Origin: Halobacillus kuroshimensis DSM 18393
GTDB lineage: Bacteria; Bacillota; Bacilli; Bacillales; Halobacillaceae
Reading direction: 5' to 3'
DNA: 64,000 nucleotides
Assembly (NCBI RefSeq): GCF_000425705.1
Contig: NZ_AUDY01000008.1
Coordinates: forward strand, 1,054,001-1,118,000
In this document: positions 34,122 to 42,494 of the stretch, in pieces
How positions within the stretch are numbered: position 1 is the first letter of the stretch
Layout: every line of letters begins with the position of its first letter
Program-made: the position numbers and the translations under genes
The notes under the pieces: model-generated
The model's input: the letters and a program-made list of their open reading frames with translations, nothing else
The model's database searches: none
Told to the model about the DNA's origin: nothing

Positions 34122-34493
34122 TCACTCATGTTCGTTATGCAGCAAGGCGATCGATACTAATTGCCGGACATGTTCATCAGCCAGGGAATAAAAGACGAGC
34201 TTCCCCTTCTTCCTATGCTTAGCAAGATTCATATTACGCAGGAGCCGCAAATGATGAGAGGCCGTAGCGGTTGTCGATCCAATAATATTCGCCACATCAC
34301 AAACGCACAGCTCATCTTCCAGGGTCAGAGCGTAGGCGATTTTCATGCGTGTCGGATCGGACAGAGCTTTAAAAATCTGCTCCACCCCGGACACCCGCTC
34401 CACCTGAGGCCGCACGCGCTGAACAAGCGCCTCATCGTAACAGAAGATATCGCACGTATCTTTGGCTTGCTTTTTCATTACCTCTTCAGGCAT
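34122..34493 (-). CDS. cadC: ArsR/SmtB-type metal repressor CadC
   Basis: A 123-residue winged-helix repressor. The metal site is visible as DTCDIFCYDE in the N-terminal arm plus ELCVCDVA before the recognition helix (the alpha-3N site of CadC). The helix-turn-helix is DVANIIGSTTATASHHLRLL. The ATG at 34491-34493 is 6 bases after GAGGTGG and is preferred; the ATG eight codons upstream lies within the operator. Metal binding should release it from the promoter and induce cadCA. Confidence 0.95.
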   Translation of the reverse strand: MPEEVMKKQAKDTCDIFCYDEALVQRVRPQVERVSGVEQIFKALSDPTRMKIAYALTLEDELCVCDVANIIGSTTATASHHLRLLRNMNLAKHRKKGKLVFYSLADEHVRQLVSIALLHNEHE

Positions 34494-34507
34494 TCTGTCC
34501 ACCTCAT

Positions 34508-34523
34508 TCAAATACATGTTTGA
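34508..34523 (-). promoter_or_regulatory. CadC operator
   Basis: TCAAATACATGTTTGA has perfect 5-bp half sites TCAAA/TTTGA separated by 6 bases, like the staphylococcal cad operator. It is placed at or just after the predicted start of transcription. Confidence 0.8.
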
Positions 34524-34533
34524 TTATATACTC

Positions 34534-34562
34534 ATCATATGCTTTACGCTTTCACGCGTCAA
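34534..34562 (-). promoter_or_regulatory. cadC promoter
   Basis: On the minus strand TTGACG (34562-34557), a 17-bp spacer and TATGAT (34539-34534). Confidence 0.75.
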
Positions 34563-34585
34563 CATTCAAACGAAGATTAGAATGA

Positions 34586-34613
34586 AAAAACTGCCTCTCT
34601 AGAGACAGTTTTT
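34586..34613 (-). terminator. Terminator of the GNAT gene
   Basis: AAAAACTG and CAGTTTTT with an inner TCTCTAGAGA palindrome; works in either direction. Confidence 0.85.
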
Positions 34614-34638
34614 CCCTGGTTTCATCGCAAAACCGATC

Positions 34639-35079
34639 TTATGTATCAAGCTGCTTCCGGAATACCGCACTCACTTTGTCGTACTGCATATGTTTCTCGT
34701 AAAACTTATGAGCTCTTTGTCTTGTGAGTCCTGAAGATAAAGCGATGCTTGTAAATCCGTTCCGCTCGGCCCATCCTTCAATGAACTGCAGAAGGATGCT
34801 TCCCCATCCAGAAGAGCGTGCTCCGGCAGTCGTGACTAAATCACATACCCATACGAACCGGCCGTAGTACAGCGTCGTCATCGGCTTGAAACCTGCAGCA
34901 GCCACAAGCACTCCATCGTTCCATAATCCATAAAGGTGATAACGATCCACAGAGACGGCCTCTTGAACAAGTTCTACATAACTCTGCTCACTTAAATGGG
35001 GACGCAGCTCCTGCATGACTGGAAAAACAGAACGGATATCAGAGTCCGTTTTCATTTCTATGATTTTGTACCCTTTCAC
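34639..35079 (-). CDS. GNAT-family acetyltransferase
   Basis: A 146-residue N-acetyltransferase. The GTG start is 6 bases after AGGAGG. Family marks are VWVCDLVTTAGARSSGWGSILLQFIEGWAERNG, where the acetyl-CoA loop (normally RxxGxG/A) is ARSSGWG, and the C-terminal HKFYEKHMQY. Substrate unknown. It lies 20 bases after a tiny membrane peptide gene. Confidence 0.85.
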   Translation of the reverse strand: MKGYKIIEMKTDSDIRSVFPVMQELRPHLSEQSYVELVQEAVSVDRYHLYGLWNDGVLVAAAGFKPMTTLYYGRFVWVCDLVTTAGARSSGWGSILLQFIEGWAERNGFTSIALSSGLTRQRAHKFYEKHMQYDKVSAVFRKQLDT

Positions 35080-35099
35080 CTTTCCCCTCCTCCTGCATT

Positions 35100-35186
35100 T
35101 CAAGACCCTGCTGCAACCATGAACCAGACCATGCTTCCTACGACAATCACCAATAAGATGACCATCATCCATATGATCGACTTCAT
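35100..35186 (-). CDS. 28-residue single-helix membrane peptide
   Basis: ATG at 35184-35186 is 8 bases after AGGAGA and the frame ends at 35100. The peptide is almost wholly hydrophobic (KSIIWMMVILLVIVVGSM, then VWFMVAAGS), so it is one membrane helix. It precedes the GNAT gene by 20 bases. No function can be assigned; tiny helices like this are common in bacilli, including spore-associated ones. Confidence 0.65.
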   Translation of the reverse strand: MKSIIWMMVILLVIVVGSMVWFMVAAGS

Positions 35187-35230
35187 ACGATTCACTCTCC
35201 TTTTGTTCATTGTAACAAAGAAAAAAGTAA

Positions 35231-35273
35231 AAAAATAAACCTTCATCCGGTACGATCATGCCAGATAAAGGTT
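35231..35273 (-). terminator. Terminator downstream of spoVIF-like gene
   Basis: AACCTT(C)ATC...GAT(A)AAGGTT stem followed by seven T on the minus strand. Confidence 0.8.
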
Positions 35274-35279
35274 TTCCTT

Positions 35280-35525
35280 TTACTTTTTCTTCTTCATCAT
35301 TTTCTCCATAGAAGCCATGTCTTTCGGTACTTTGCCATCAAGAATAGCCTTGACGATCATATCTTCTTTCTCCCTGGATACCGGACGATTGGCAAGGGAA
35401 GATACTTTCTTAATTACGTTACGAATGGTTTTTTCATCTTTAAAGTTTGCCCCCTGCAGGGATTGTGCCAGCTTAAAGACTTCATCCATTTTGACGCCTG
35501 TCTTTTTTTCAAATTTATCAAACAA
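35280..35525 (-). CDS. spoVIF: Stage VI sporulation protein F-like
   Basis: An 81-residue protein beginning MFDKFEKKTGVKMDEVFKLAQSLQ, with NFKDEKTIRNVIKKVSSLANRPVS and a lysine-rich C-terminus (MEKMMKKKK). This matches what I know of SpoVIF (YjcC), a late mother-cell protein of spore coat assembly. The TTG at 35523-35525 is 6 bases after GGAGGAGGAGGG, so it is a better start than the upstream ATGs, which would translate the ribosome binding site itself as a Gly run. Confidence 0.75.
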   Translation of the reverse strand: MFDKFEKKTGVKMDEVFKLAQSLQGANFKDEKTIRNVIKKVSSLANRPVSREKEDMIVKAILDGKVPKDMASMEKMMKKKK

Positions 35526-35651
35526 CGAGAACCCTCCTCCTCCATTCATAAGATTCATACATATCCTATGTGCAGAAAAGAAAGGCCGTATATGCATCTG
35601 TCCCTGTTTCCTTGATTCCTTCCATGGAGCAGCCACGGAGCGTTTTTTTAA

Positions 35652-36485
35652 CTACTTGTCAGTAAAAAGGGAACCATGATAGATTTCTGCTGCACTCTTT
35701 TGCAGCAGGGAAAGCATCGTTTCTTCCGGGTGGGACCTATGGTAGGACTCCACCATCCGGTAGCCCAGCTGGTATCCGGCCCACTTCGGAAGTCCCTGCC
35801 TTTGACTGCCATACAAATAATCCATATGCTTCTCCTGACCTCTCAAATAGATGGAAGGAAGGTATTTCTTTTTCCAGATCTGCTTCAAATGCCTGTCGGA
35901 ATACCTTTGTGTCCACGGTGCGGTGTATCCTTCCCCATAGAGCTGCAGGACTGCGTATTCTCCTAAACCCTCAATGATAAGGGAATCCAGAAGTGTGACC
36001 TTATTTAATGAATAGGACCCTTGGTGGAGGCGGCAGACATGGTTATACTCATGAGCAAGTACAGCTTTCCAGTCGTCCTTTTCTGAAGGTGCGCCATAAA
36101 AGATATATAAGGCTTCTTTGAAAGCTGCTCCACCTCTTCCTCGTTTTCCGAAGAGACCTCCCGTTTCTTGAAAAGGATACAAATAGACGGGGACATCAGG
36201 ACCGCGCCATATTTTTTTCAGACGCTTGAATTCCTTCTCCAGACGCGAATATAACTGGTGCTCCTTCCACTCTTTCACCAACATTTCTGCTCTTTGGTAG
36301 TTTTCAGGCTTGAACAATCCATAGAAATGGAGAAGCCGTTGGATCTCCTTTTCTGTAAACTCTGGAAACGGATGGTCCTCCGCCCTGCATAACATGTTTC
36401 GCTGTATTTCGTTTGCATCCGCTCTGCTTTTCGCTGCAGCCTTGCAAAACCGTTCCACTGATTCCGCCGTCGGCACCACGCCCAT
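35652..36485 (-). CDS. DUF2268 putative zinc protease
   Basis: A 277-residue protein resembling YjaZ/DUF2268. A metalloprotease-like HEYNHVCR motif (HExxH) follows DDWKAVLA, and a second conserved acidic stretch is SLIIEGLGEYAVLQLYGE, which could hold the third metal ligand. There is no signal peptide. Function in bacilli is not established. It is a single gene. Confidence 0.8.
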   Translation of the reverse strand: MGVVPTAESVERFCKAAAKSRADANEIQRNMLCRAEDHPFPEFTEKEIQRLLHFYGLFKPENYQRAEMLVKEWKEHQLYSRLEKEFKRLKKIWRGPDVPVYLYPFQETGGLFGKRGRGGAAFKEALYIFYGAPSEKDDWKAVLAHEYNHVCRLHQGSYSLNKVTLLDSLIIEGLGEYAVLQLYGEGYTAPWTQRYSDRHLKQIWKKKYLPSIYLRGQEKHMDYLYGSQRQGLPKWAGYQLGYRMVESYHRSHPEETMLSLLQKSAAEIYHGSLFTDK

Positions 36486-36653
36486 GCCTATCCCCCACTT
36501 CAGCTTAACTTTTGTACAAGTATATGTATCAACTTTAAACGTATGTGAATCCCTGGTGAGGTAGACAACCGCACACGCATGATTCAGACCTGGACATATG
36601 CTATCAGTGTAGAGGAACCATCCTCAATTCATGTCAGAAAGGAGTTTTCCTCA

Positions 36654-36803
36654 ATGGGCTTTGGATATGGTGGATACCCTGGTGGTTTCGGCGGCTATGG
36701 CTGTGGTTATGGATACGGCGGATACGGATCCGGCGGCGGTTTCGTATTGATTGTTGTATTGTTCATTCTCTTGATTATCGTTGGAGCAGCTTTCGTCTGC
36801 TGA
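36654..36803 (+). CDS. YjcZ-family small sporulation protein
   Basis: A 49-residue protein with a Gly/Tyr-rich N-terminus (GFGYGGYPGGFGGYGCGYGY) followed by a hydrophobic helix (FVLIVVLFILLIIVGAAFVC). This pattern defines the YjcZ family of small spore-associated proteins. GGAG lies upstream of the ATG. Confidence 0.88.
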   Translation: MGFGYGGYPGGFGGYGCGYGYGGYGSGGGFVLIVVLFILLIIVGAAFVC

Positions 36804-36809
36804 TCAACC

Positions 36810-36842
36810 AGCGGGTGCCCATCGCAGGCACCCGCTTTCCTG
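36810..36842 (+). terminator. Terminator of the yjcZ-like gene
   Basis: AGCGGGTGCC pairs with GGCACCCGCT, followed by TTTCC. Confidence 0.8.
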
Positions 36843-36920
36843 TTTTCCTATCATTTTATGTTATATCCAGTATGAAAAGGGTATAGGACTAGGAATGAAA
36901 TAGAAAAGGAGTGTCCAACT

Positions 36921-37427
36921 TTGACTACATTCAAATTAAACCAAGATGCACCTGATTTCACACTACCAACCGTGTCCGGGGAAACCTTCAGCTTCTCAGA
37001 CACGTTAAAAGAAGAAGGGGAAAACTGGAACCTCATCGTCTATTTCCGCGGTTCCTGGTGCCCGGCGTGCATGAGTGAACTTGATGAATTCCAAAACAGC
37101 AGAGACTATTTCGACAAACATAACATCCGCCTCATAACTGTCACGCATGACGATAAGGAAGCTCTTGAGAAAATGGTGGAAGAGCATGATTTCACATTCC
37201 CTGTTCTTATTGATGAGAACCTGGAATTCCTTTCTTCCTACGGTGTCCATTATCATGATGAGCAGGCGCCATATGAAGATCACGGTACTCATGGAGAACC
37301 GGCCTACTTTCTGACAGATGATCAGGGGAAAGTCTTGTATCAACAGCGTCAGACAAGCCCGTTCGGCCGGCCACACCCAAATGAAATCCGTAAAATCGTT
37401 AAGTATATCCGAAGCAACCTGAAATAA
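36921..37427 (+). CDS. Peroxiredoxin/thioredoxin-like AhpC-TSA protein
   Basis: A 168-residue thioredoxin-fold enzyme. NQDAPDFTLPTVSGETFSF is the AhpC/TSA start and FRGSWCPACMSEL carries a CPAC redox pair. The start is TTG, 9 bases after AAAGGAG. It probably reduces peroxides or protein disulfides in the cytoplasm. No signal peptide. Confidence 0.88.
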   Translation: MTTFKLNQDAPDFTLPTVSGETFSFSDTLKEEGENWNLIVYFRGSWCPACMSELDEFQNSRDYFDKHNIRLITVTHDDKEALEKMVEEHDFTFPVLIDENLEFLSSYGVHYHDEQAPYEDHGTHGEPAYFLTDDQGKVLYQQRQTSPFGRPHPNEIRKIVKYIRSNLK

Positions 37428-37471
37428 CAGACCTTTTCCTATACGACCGGTGAGAAAAGCACTGGTCCTGC

Positions 37472-37502
37472 GGCTGACGGGAATATTTCCGTCAGCCTTT
37501 TT
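37472..37502 (+). terminator. Terminator of the AhpC-TSA gene
   Basis: GGCTGACGGGA/TTCCGTCAGCC stem then a T-run. Confidence 0.9.
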
Positions 37503-37582
37503 CTATCCTTGATCTGCTGCTGTATTATGGTCCATGCACAACGGACTCTATCCGCTTTTATTCTAGAACGTACTGTATCGAC

Positions 37583-37610
37583 AAAAAGACCGGTGCTGAA
37601 CGCACCGGTC
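37583..37610 (-). terminator. Terminator of the AAA ATPase gene
   Basis: GACCGGTGC/GCACCGGTC stem followed by five T on the minus strand. Confidence 0.9.
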
Positions 37611-37614
37611 TTCC

Positions 37615-38373
37615 TTATTGCAGCAGGTGATAAAACAATCGTTCCCGATCTTCGATGAACTGTTTCATAATGTGGTAATGGCTCGTTTCTTCAACCCCGA
37701 CTTTCCGGGATCCTTCCTCTGTAAGCTGAATAATATCAGCATGAGGATAAGCCATAAGAATCGGGGAGTGGGTGGATATGATGAACTGGGATTCATTCTC
37801 TACAAGATCATGAATTCTCGAGAGCATCGAAAGCTGCCTCAATGGAGAGAGGGCAGCTTCAGGTTCATCCAGAATATACAGCCCCTTTCCGAAGAAACGA
37901 TGATTGAAGGCAGCAAAAAAAGACTCTCCATGGGACTGCTCATGCAGGGAGGTACCGCCAAAGGAATCAATAACCTTCCCCCCTCCCATTGGATCACTAT
38001 CCATATCCTCAATATTTGTTGCTACATTATAGAACGTTTCTGCTCTGAAGAAAAATTGATCGTCCGGTTTTTTTATCCCTTTGACAAGGCGCAGGTACTC
38101 ATCAAGGTGAGAGTGGGAATCATAGCTGGAGAAATTGAAATTCTTTGTCCCGCCTTCCGGATTAAACCCATAGGCTGCAGCCGCTCCTTCAAGCAGTGTG
38201 GATTTCCCCATTCCATTCTCACCTACGATGAACGTGACATTAGGATGGAACTGAAGTTCGTCTAATTCCCTCAGCACAGGTAAATGAAAAGGATAGGATT
38301 GAAAGGATGGAACCTTTTCTCTTAACAATTGAAGGGATCGGATATACATATCATTGCTCGATAATTTTGCCAC
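37615..38373 (-). CDS. ABC/RecF-like AAA ATPase, stand-alone
   Basis: A 252-residue cytoplasmic ATPase of the COG3910 type. Walker A is GENGMGKST, the signature-like region follows FNHRF, and Walker B is GLYILDEPEAALS; ISTHSPILMAYP is the H-loop. The start is GTG, 9 bases after AAAGGGGG. Such proteins have no membrane partner and unclear roles. It is divergent from the nucleoside hydrolase gene. Confidence 0.85.
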   Translation of the reverse strand: MAKLSSNDMYIRSLQLLREKVPSFQSYPFHLPVLRELDELQFHPNVTFIVGENGMGKSTLLEGAAAAYGFNPEGGTKNFNFSSYDSHSHLDEYLRLVKGIKKPDDQFFFRAETFYNVATNIEDMDSDPMGGGKVIDSFGGTSLHEQSHGESFFAAFNHRFFGKGLYILDEPEAALSPLRQLSMLSRIHDLVENESQFIISTHSPILMAYPHADIIQLTEEGSRKVGVEETSHYHIMKQFIEDRERLFYHLLQ

Positions 38374-38459
38374 GGGATGTCCCCCTTTCTGATATACATG
38401 AAATATTCTTTCTGCCCATACGATGGTAGAAGCACGTATGATGAGGGAGGAGCAGATTA

Positions 38460-39428
38460 GTGAAAAAAATCATCCTGTTTGCCGACCCTGGTATTGATGA
38501 TTCCATCGCCATTATGTATGCCCTGATGCATCCCCAAATTGAAGTGCTTGCCATCGTCTCAAGCTACGGAAATGTAACGAAACAAAAAGCTGTTGATAAC
38601 GCAGCTTTTCTTTTGAATAAAGCCGGCTTCTCTTCCATTCCCATGATCGGTGGAACAAACAGTCCATTGAGTGGTGAAACCCCTGAGTACTACCCGGAAA
38701 TTCATGGGCCGGACGGACTCGGTCCATTGACTCCTCCACCCTTTAAAGGAAGACTCAACAACTTTTCTGATTTGTATGATATCCTCCATGCCCATACCGA
38801 TGTAACGATAGTGGACATCGGGCGGAACACGGCGCTTGCGCATTTATTTCTCCTCGGGAGCGATATAGAGCCACACATTAAAGACATATTCCTCATGGGC
38901 GGGGCCTTTTTGGTTCCAGGCAATGTCACCCCATCTGCGGAAGCCAATTTTTTTGGTGATCCTGTGGCCGCCAACATCATCCTTCAACGGGCCACGACCA
39001 TCTATATCATTCCCTTGAATGTGACATCAAAAGCCGTCATTACCCCTCACCATATCCAACAGATCACGGCGTATTCTTCTCATCCCCTTGTACCGATTAT
39101 CAAAGAACTTATGGATTACTATACAGAAGCTTATCAAACCCTTATCCCCGGAATCAAAGGGGCTCCTCTCCATGATGTACTGACTTTATACTTGATGGTC
39201 AACCCCGGGAAGGGAAGGTATGTAAGGAGATCCGTCTCTGTTTTAGTCGAAGGAGAAGGAAAAGGAACGTCTATTGCCGATTTCCGCCCGGGGTCGCGCT
39301 CCAAGCCGGGTGACCCTGCGATCTGTCTTGAATTTGATGTGCAGGCTTTTATCGATGATTTCATCTTTACCATCAGCTCATCCCCCATTTCCACCAGGGC
39401 ACACCTGAAAAGGGAGGACCGCTCATGA
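38460..39428 (+). CDS. Inosine-uridine-type nucleoside hydrolase
   Basis: A 322-residue N-ribohydrolase splitting nucleosides into base and ribose. The N-terminus ILFADPGIDDSIAIMYAL has the DPGxDD calcium motif (usual form DxDxGxDD), IFLMGGAF the second motif, and HDVLTLYLMVNP the C-terminal Asp. The start is GTG after GGGAGGAG. Its stop overlaps the cyclase start by four bases, an unexpected pairing. Confidence 0.9.
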   Translation: MKKIILFADPGIDDSIAIMYALMHPQIEVLAIVSSYGNVTKQKAVDNAAFLLNKAGFSSIPMIGGTNSPLSGETPEYYPEIHGPDGLGPLTPPPFKGRLNNFSDLYDILHAHTDVTIVDIGRNTALAHLFLLGSDIEPHIKDIFLMGGAFLVPGNVTPSAEANFFGDPVAANIILQRATTIYIIPLNVTSKAVITPHHIQQITAYSSHPLVPIIKELMDYYTEAYQTLIPGIKGAPLHDVLTLYLMVNPGKGRYVRRSVSVLVEGEGKGTSIADFRPGSRSKPGDPAICLEFDVQAFIDDFIFTISSSPISTRAHLKREDRS

Positions 39429-41278
39429 AGGATGCAGCAGAAAAGGCCGTTTCGGAAATCACTTCTGCCCTCCAGGCTGAACAGGACCATGATGGGCACT
39501 ACTCATACTGTTTTGAAAACAGTCTTTCCACAGATGTCTCGATGATCCTTTTGCTGCACTCGTTCACGAATGATGCTTCCACCGTCCAGAGTCTGTGCAC
39601 ACGACTCGCTTCCCTGCAACATGCAGAAGGCTGGTGGTCCCTCTATCATGATGAAAAAGGGAATCTATCTGCAACGATCGAAGCTTCCTTCGCTCTTCTT
39701 TACGCCGGGTTCTATAAGAAGGAAAGTCAGGAAATACAAAAAGCCTTTCATTTCATCCGTGCCAAAGGAGGTCTTCGCCGCTCCCACTCCATGACAAAAA
39801 TTATACTTGCCATCTATGGGGAATATGAATGGCCGCATGTCTTCCACCTGCCTGTTCATATCAGTCTTCTCCCCCCTGCATCGCCTTTGTCGTTTTATGA
39901 TTTCAGCAGCTATGCAAGGGTTCATATGGCACCGATTCTGCTTATGTCTGACAAAAAATTCCGTATTTTGAAACCAGGGATTCCAGACTTTCACACATTG
40001 AACAACCGAACAGTGGAAGATGGCTCGGACCCCCGTTCTCCGCAGCTGCTTTCTCATATAAAAAGGACAATCCTCAATCTTGCCGGTGCTCCAGAGCAGT
40101 TGTACTGGACCGCTAGAAAAAGACTGGAATCCTATATGATCGATCGAATTGAATCGGATGGAACACTTTATAGTTATACGAGCTCCACCGTTTATATGAT
40201 TTATGCCCTGCTGTCATGCGGGTATAAAGAATCCCATCCTGTTATTCAAAAGGCCATTTCAGGATTGAGAACCCACCTCTTTCCACTCAAGGAAGGGTAC
40301 CATATGCAGAACTCCCCCTCAGCCATATGGGATACGGCCCTGGCGGCTCATGCTCTAGCCCTTCCTCCATCATCTAAAGCAGGCTGTACCAAAGCATTAT
40401 CCTTCCTCCTCCAACATCAGCAATACAGATACGGAGACTGGGTGATGGGAGCCCCTTCTCTTCTACCCGGAGGATGGGGGTTTTCAAAAAGCAATTCCAT
40501 CCATCCTGATATTGATGATACCACGGCAGCTTTACGAGCTCTTACCCCCTTTTTAAAAAGTCACCCTTCGCTCACGAACCACTATACCCGTGGGTTGAAC
40601 TGGGTGCTGGGACTTCAAAACGAGGATGGGGGCTGGCCGGCTTTTGAAAAAGGGAAAACAAACCCGCTCCTCCGCTATGTGCCGATGGATGGAGCTGAGC
40701 ACGCTGCTCTTGATCCATCCACAGCGGACCTGACAGGGAGAACACTGGAATTCTTATGTGCAGATGGAGGTCTTAAATCTGATCATCCAAGCGTAAAAAA
40801 AGCCGTCCATTGGCTGACCGATCATCAAGAAAAGGATGGTTCATGGTACGGACGCTGGGGAGTCTGTTTCATCTACGGGACATGGGCGGCACTGACCGGT
40901 ATGGCCGCTGCGGGAAAAACCACCGCCCACCCTGCCGTCCTCAAGGCAGCTGAATGGTTGATGTCCATTCAGAACACGGATGGCGGCTGGGGAGAGTCAT
41001 GCCGGAGTGATCAAAATGGAACGTACTCTCCGTTAGGCACCAGCACACCCTCTCAGACAGCCTGGGCTTTGGATGCTCTTCTTTCTGTTTACAAAAAAAG
41101 GACTCCTGTCATCGATCAAGGAGTCTCCAGTCTGTTAAAGCAGCTGAAAAACGATGATTGGAGCACCCGATACCCTACGGGAGCCGGCCTGCCCGGAAAT
41201 TTCTATATCCACTACCACAGCTATAATGCTATCTGGCCGCTCATCGCCTTGAAAAAATACCTGCAGATGGACGAATAA
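39425..41278 (+). CDS. sqhC: Squalene-hopene/sporulenol-type terpene cyclase
   Basis: A 617-residue class II triterpene cyclase. The catalytic acid motif DIDD lies at about residues 362-365 (HPDIDDTTAAL). QW repeats are visible: LQNEDGGWPAF, HQEKDGSWYGRWG and IQNTDGGWGES, with an earlier HDGHYSY-like repeat at the N-terminus. Length matches bacterial cyclases of about 620-640 residues. In spore formers this family makes sporulenol from tetraprenyl-beta-curcumene, or hopene-like lipids. It is translationally coupled to a nucleoside hydrolase. Confidence 0.93.
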   Translation: MKDAAEKAVSEITSALQAEQDHDGHYSYCFENSLSTDVSMILLLHSFTNDASTVQSLCTRLASLQHAEGWWSLYHDEKGNLSATIEASFALLYAGFYKKESQEIQKAFHFIRAKGGLRRSHSMTKIILAIYGEYEWPHVFHLPVHISLLPPASPLSFYDFSSYARVHMAPILLMSDKKFRILKPGIPDFHTLNNRTVEDGSDPRSPQLLSHIKRTILNLAGAPEQLYWTARKRLESYMIDRIESDGTLYSYTSSTVYMIYALLSCGYKESHPVIQKAISGLRTHLFPLKEGYHMQNSPSAIWDTALAAHALALPPSSKAGCTKALSFLLQHQQYRYGDWVMGAPSLLPGGWGFSKSNSIHPDIDDTTAALRALTPFLKSHPSLTNHYTRGLNWVLGLQNEDGGWPAFEKGKTNPLLRYVPMDGAEHAALDPSTADLTGRTLEFLCADGGLKSDHPSVKKAVHWLTDHQEKDGSWYGRWGVCFIYGTWAALTGMAAAGKTTAHPAVLKAAEWLMSIQNTDGGWGESCRSDQNGTYSPLGTSTPSQTAWALDALLSVYKKRTPVIDQGVSSLLKQLKNDDWSTRYPTGAGLPGNFYIHYHSYNAIWPLIALKKYLQMDE

Positions 41279-41292
41279 ATCAGCCGTGGGCT

Positions 41293-41769
41293 TCAAGCCC
41301 GCAGCTGATGTTCCTCTGTATGTTCACTTACCTCCGGCTTTTTCTCCAGTTTATAGACGAGGACACCACCGATCAGAAGCGCAATACCAAGCAGCTTCTG
41401 CCAGGATAGATCGGAAGCAGCAAATCCGAACCATCCTCCTGTATTAATGATGAATGCAAGAACGATCTGGGAAATCAAAGCAATTGATATAGCATAAGCC
41501 GGGCCGATCAACGTAACTCCCTGCATTAAAAAGAAAACGATCCCAACACCGAAGACCCCGCCGAATAGATAAATCGGATTTACATTTCCAAAAGTGAACA
41601 GACTTTCCCTTTCAACTGCGTAAAACACTGGCAGCGAACAGACAAGGCCAAGACCAAGCACAAGAGTTGTTGTGGCCCATGGCCCTGTTTTTTCGCTGAC
41701 CCGGGCATTAAAGACATTTTGCAGACTGATTAATATGCCTGCCGCGACGGCAAGAACGATGCCTGACAT
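41293..41769 (-). CDS. DMT-family transporter, YdcZ/DUF606 type (longer)
   Basis: A 158-residue protein with five membrane helices (VLAVAAGILISLQNVFNARVSEKTGPWATT is the family start). GGWFGFAASDLSWQKLLGIALLIGG is the typical C-terminal half. It is paired with a similar gene at 42495-42920 across a Crp/Fnr gene. The pair probably forms a heterodimeric exporter or importer with unknown substrate. Confidence 0.85.
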   Translation of the reverse strand: MSGIVLAVAAGILISLQNVFNARVSEKTGPWATTTLVLGLGLVCSLPVFYAVERESLFTFGNVNPIYLFGGVFGVGIVFFLMQGVTLIGPAYAISIALISQIVLAFIINTGGWFGFAASDLSWQKLLGIALLIGGVLVYKLEKKPEVSEHTEEHQLRA

Positions 41770-41780
41770 CGAATTCCTCC

Positions 41781-42476
41781 TTATTCATAAATATTACCTT
41801 TTGCCAGCAGCCGAAGCTCCTGTAAATTTTTTATCATAATCGATCCTCTCGACCTCTCGATAACTTCATCAGCTTCCATCTTTCTCAGGACCCGGTTCAA
41901 GTGGCGGTAGCTCGTTCCAATCCACTCGGCGAGTTCGGATAAGTTGGACGTACGCATTTCCTGATGAAAAGCGGTCCCTTCACCTACAGAAGAGATAGAC
42001 AGCAAGTACCCGGCCAGCCGGACTTCAACAGGGTAAAGCATATGCATACTCGTAAAATGAGCCTCTGTATAAAATTTATGCGCCACCATTTCCAAAAGGA
42101 AACGGAGAATAGCCGGGTGCTCCTTTTCCAAATCCTTCAGTGCTGCATAAGGAAAGCCGATCATTTCACCCGAACTGACCGCTTCGACAGAATTAAGTAC
42201 GGCACTTTGCTTTATATATTCAACATCTCCGATGACCGCGAGCGGTTTTTTAAACCGGTTGATCAGTGACTGGCCTTCTGGTGTGAGGGTGTAAATTTTA
42301 ATTTTCCCTTCGACTAAGAAATAAAGCCGGTCCAGCCTTTCCCCCGGGACAAATAAATCTTCGCCTTCTGTAAAGGAAAACAATTGAAGCTTATCCTTGT
42401 AAGTTCCAGGAAAATACTGATCAAGATTATACATGGACAGGTAGTCCATCATTTTCTTTGTGCTTGCTTCTTTCAT
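41781..42476 (-). CDS. Crp/Fnr-family regulator, YeiL-like
   Basis: A 231-residue regulator. The N-terminal cyclic-nucleotide-binding-like domain includes FTEGEDLFVPGERLDRLYFLVEGKIKIY. A C-terminal helix-turn-helix is NLSELAEWIGTSYRHLNRVLRKM. No cysteine cluster of the FNR type is seen, so it is not an iron-sulfur oxygen sensor. It sits between two DMT transporter genes, which it likely controls. Confidence 0.88.
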   Translation of the reverse strand: MKEASTKKMMDYLSMYNLDQYFPGTYKDKLQLFSFTEGEDLFVPGERLDRLYFLVEGKIKIYTLTPEGQSLINRFKKPLAVIGDVEYIKQSAVLNSVEAVSSGEMIGFPYAALKDLEKEHPAILRFLLEMVAHKFYTEAHFTSMHMLYPVEVRLAGYLLSISSVGEGTAFHQEMRTSNLSELAEWIGTSYRHLNRVLRKMEADEVIERSRGSIMIKNLQELRLLAKGNIYE

Positions 42477-42494
42477 GGTGATGTCTCCTCTAAA

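Noticed and set aside
38373-38459. Toxin-antitoxin or phage-defence role for the AAA ATPase
   Set aside because: The ATPase stands alone with no nuclease or partner gene next to it; neighbours are metabolic genes on the other strand.
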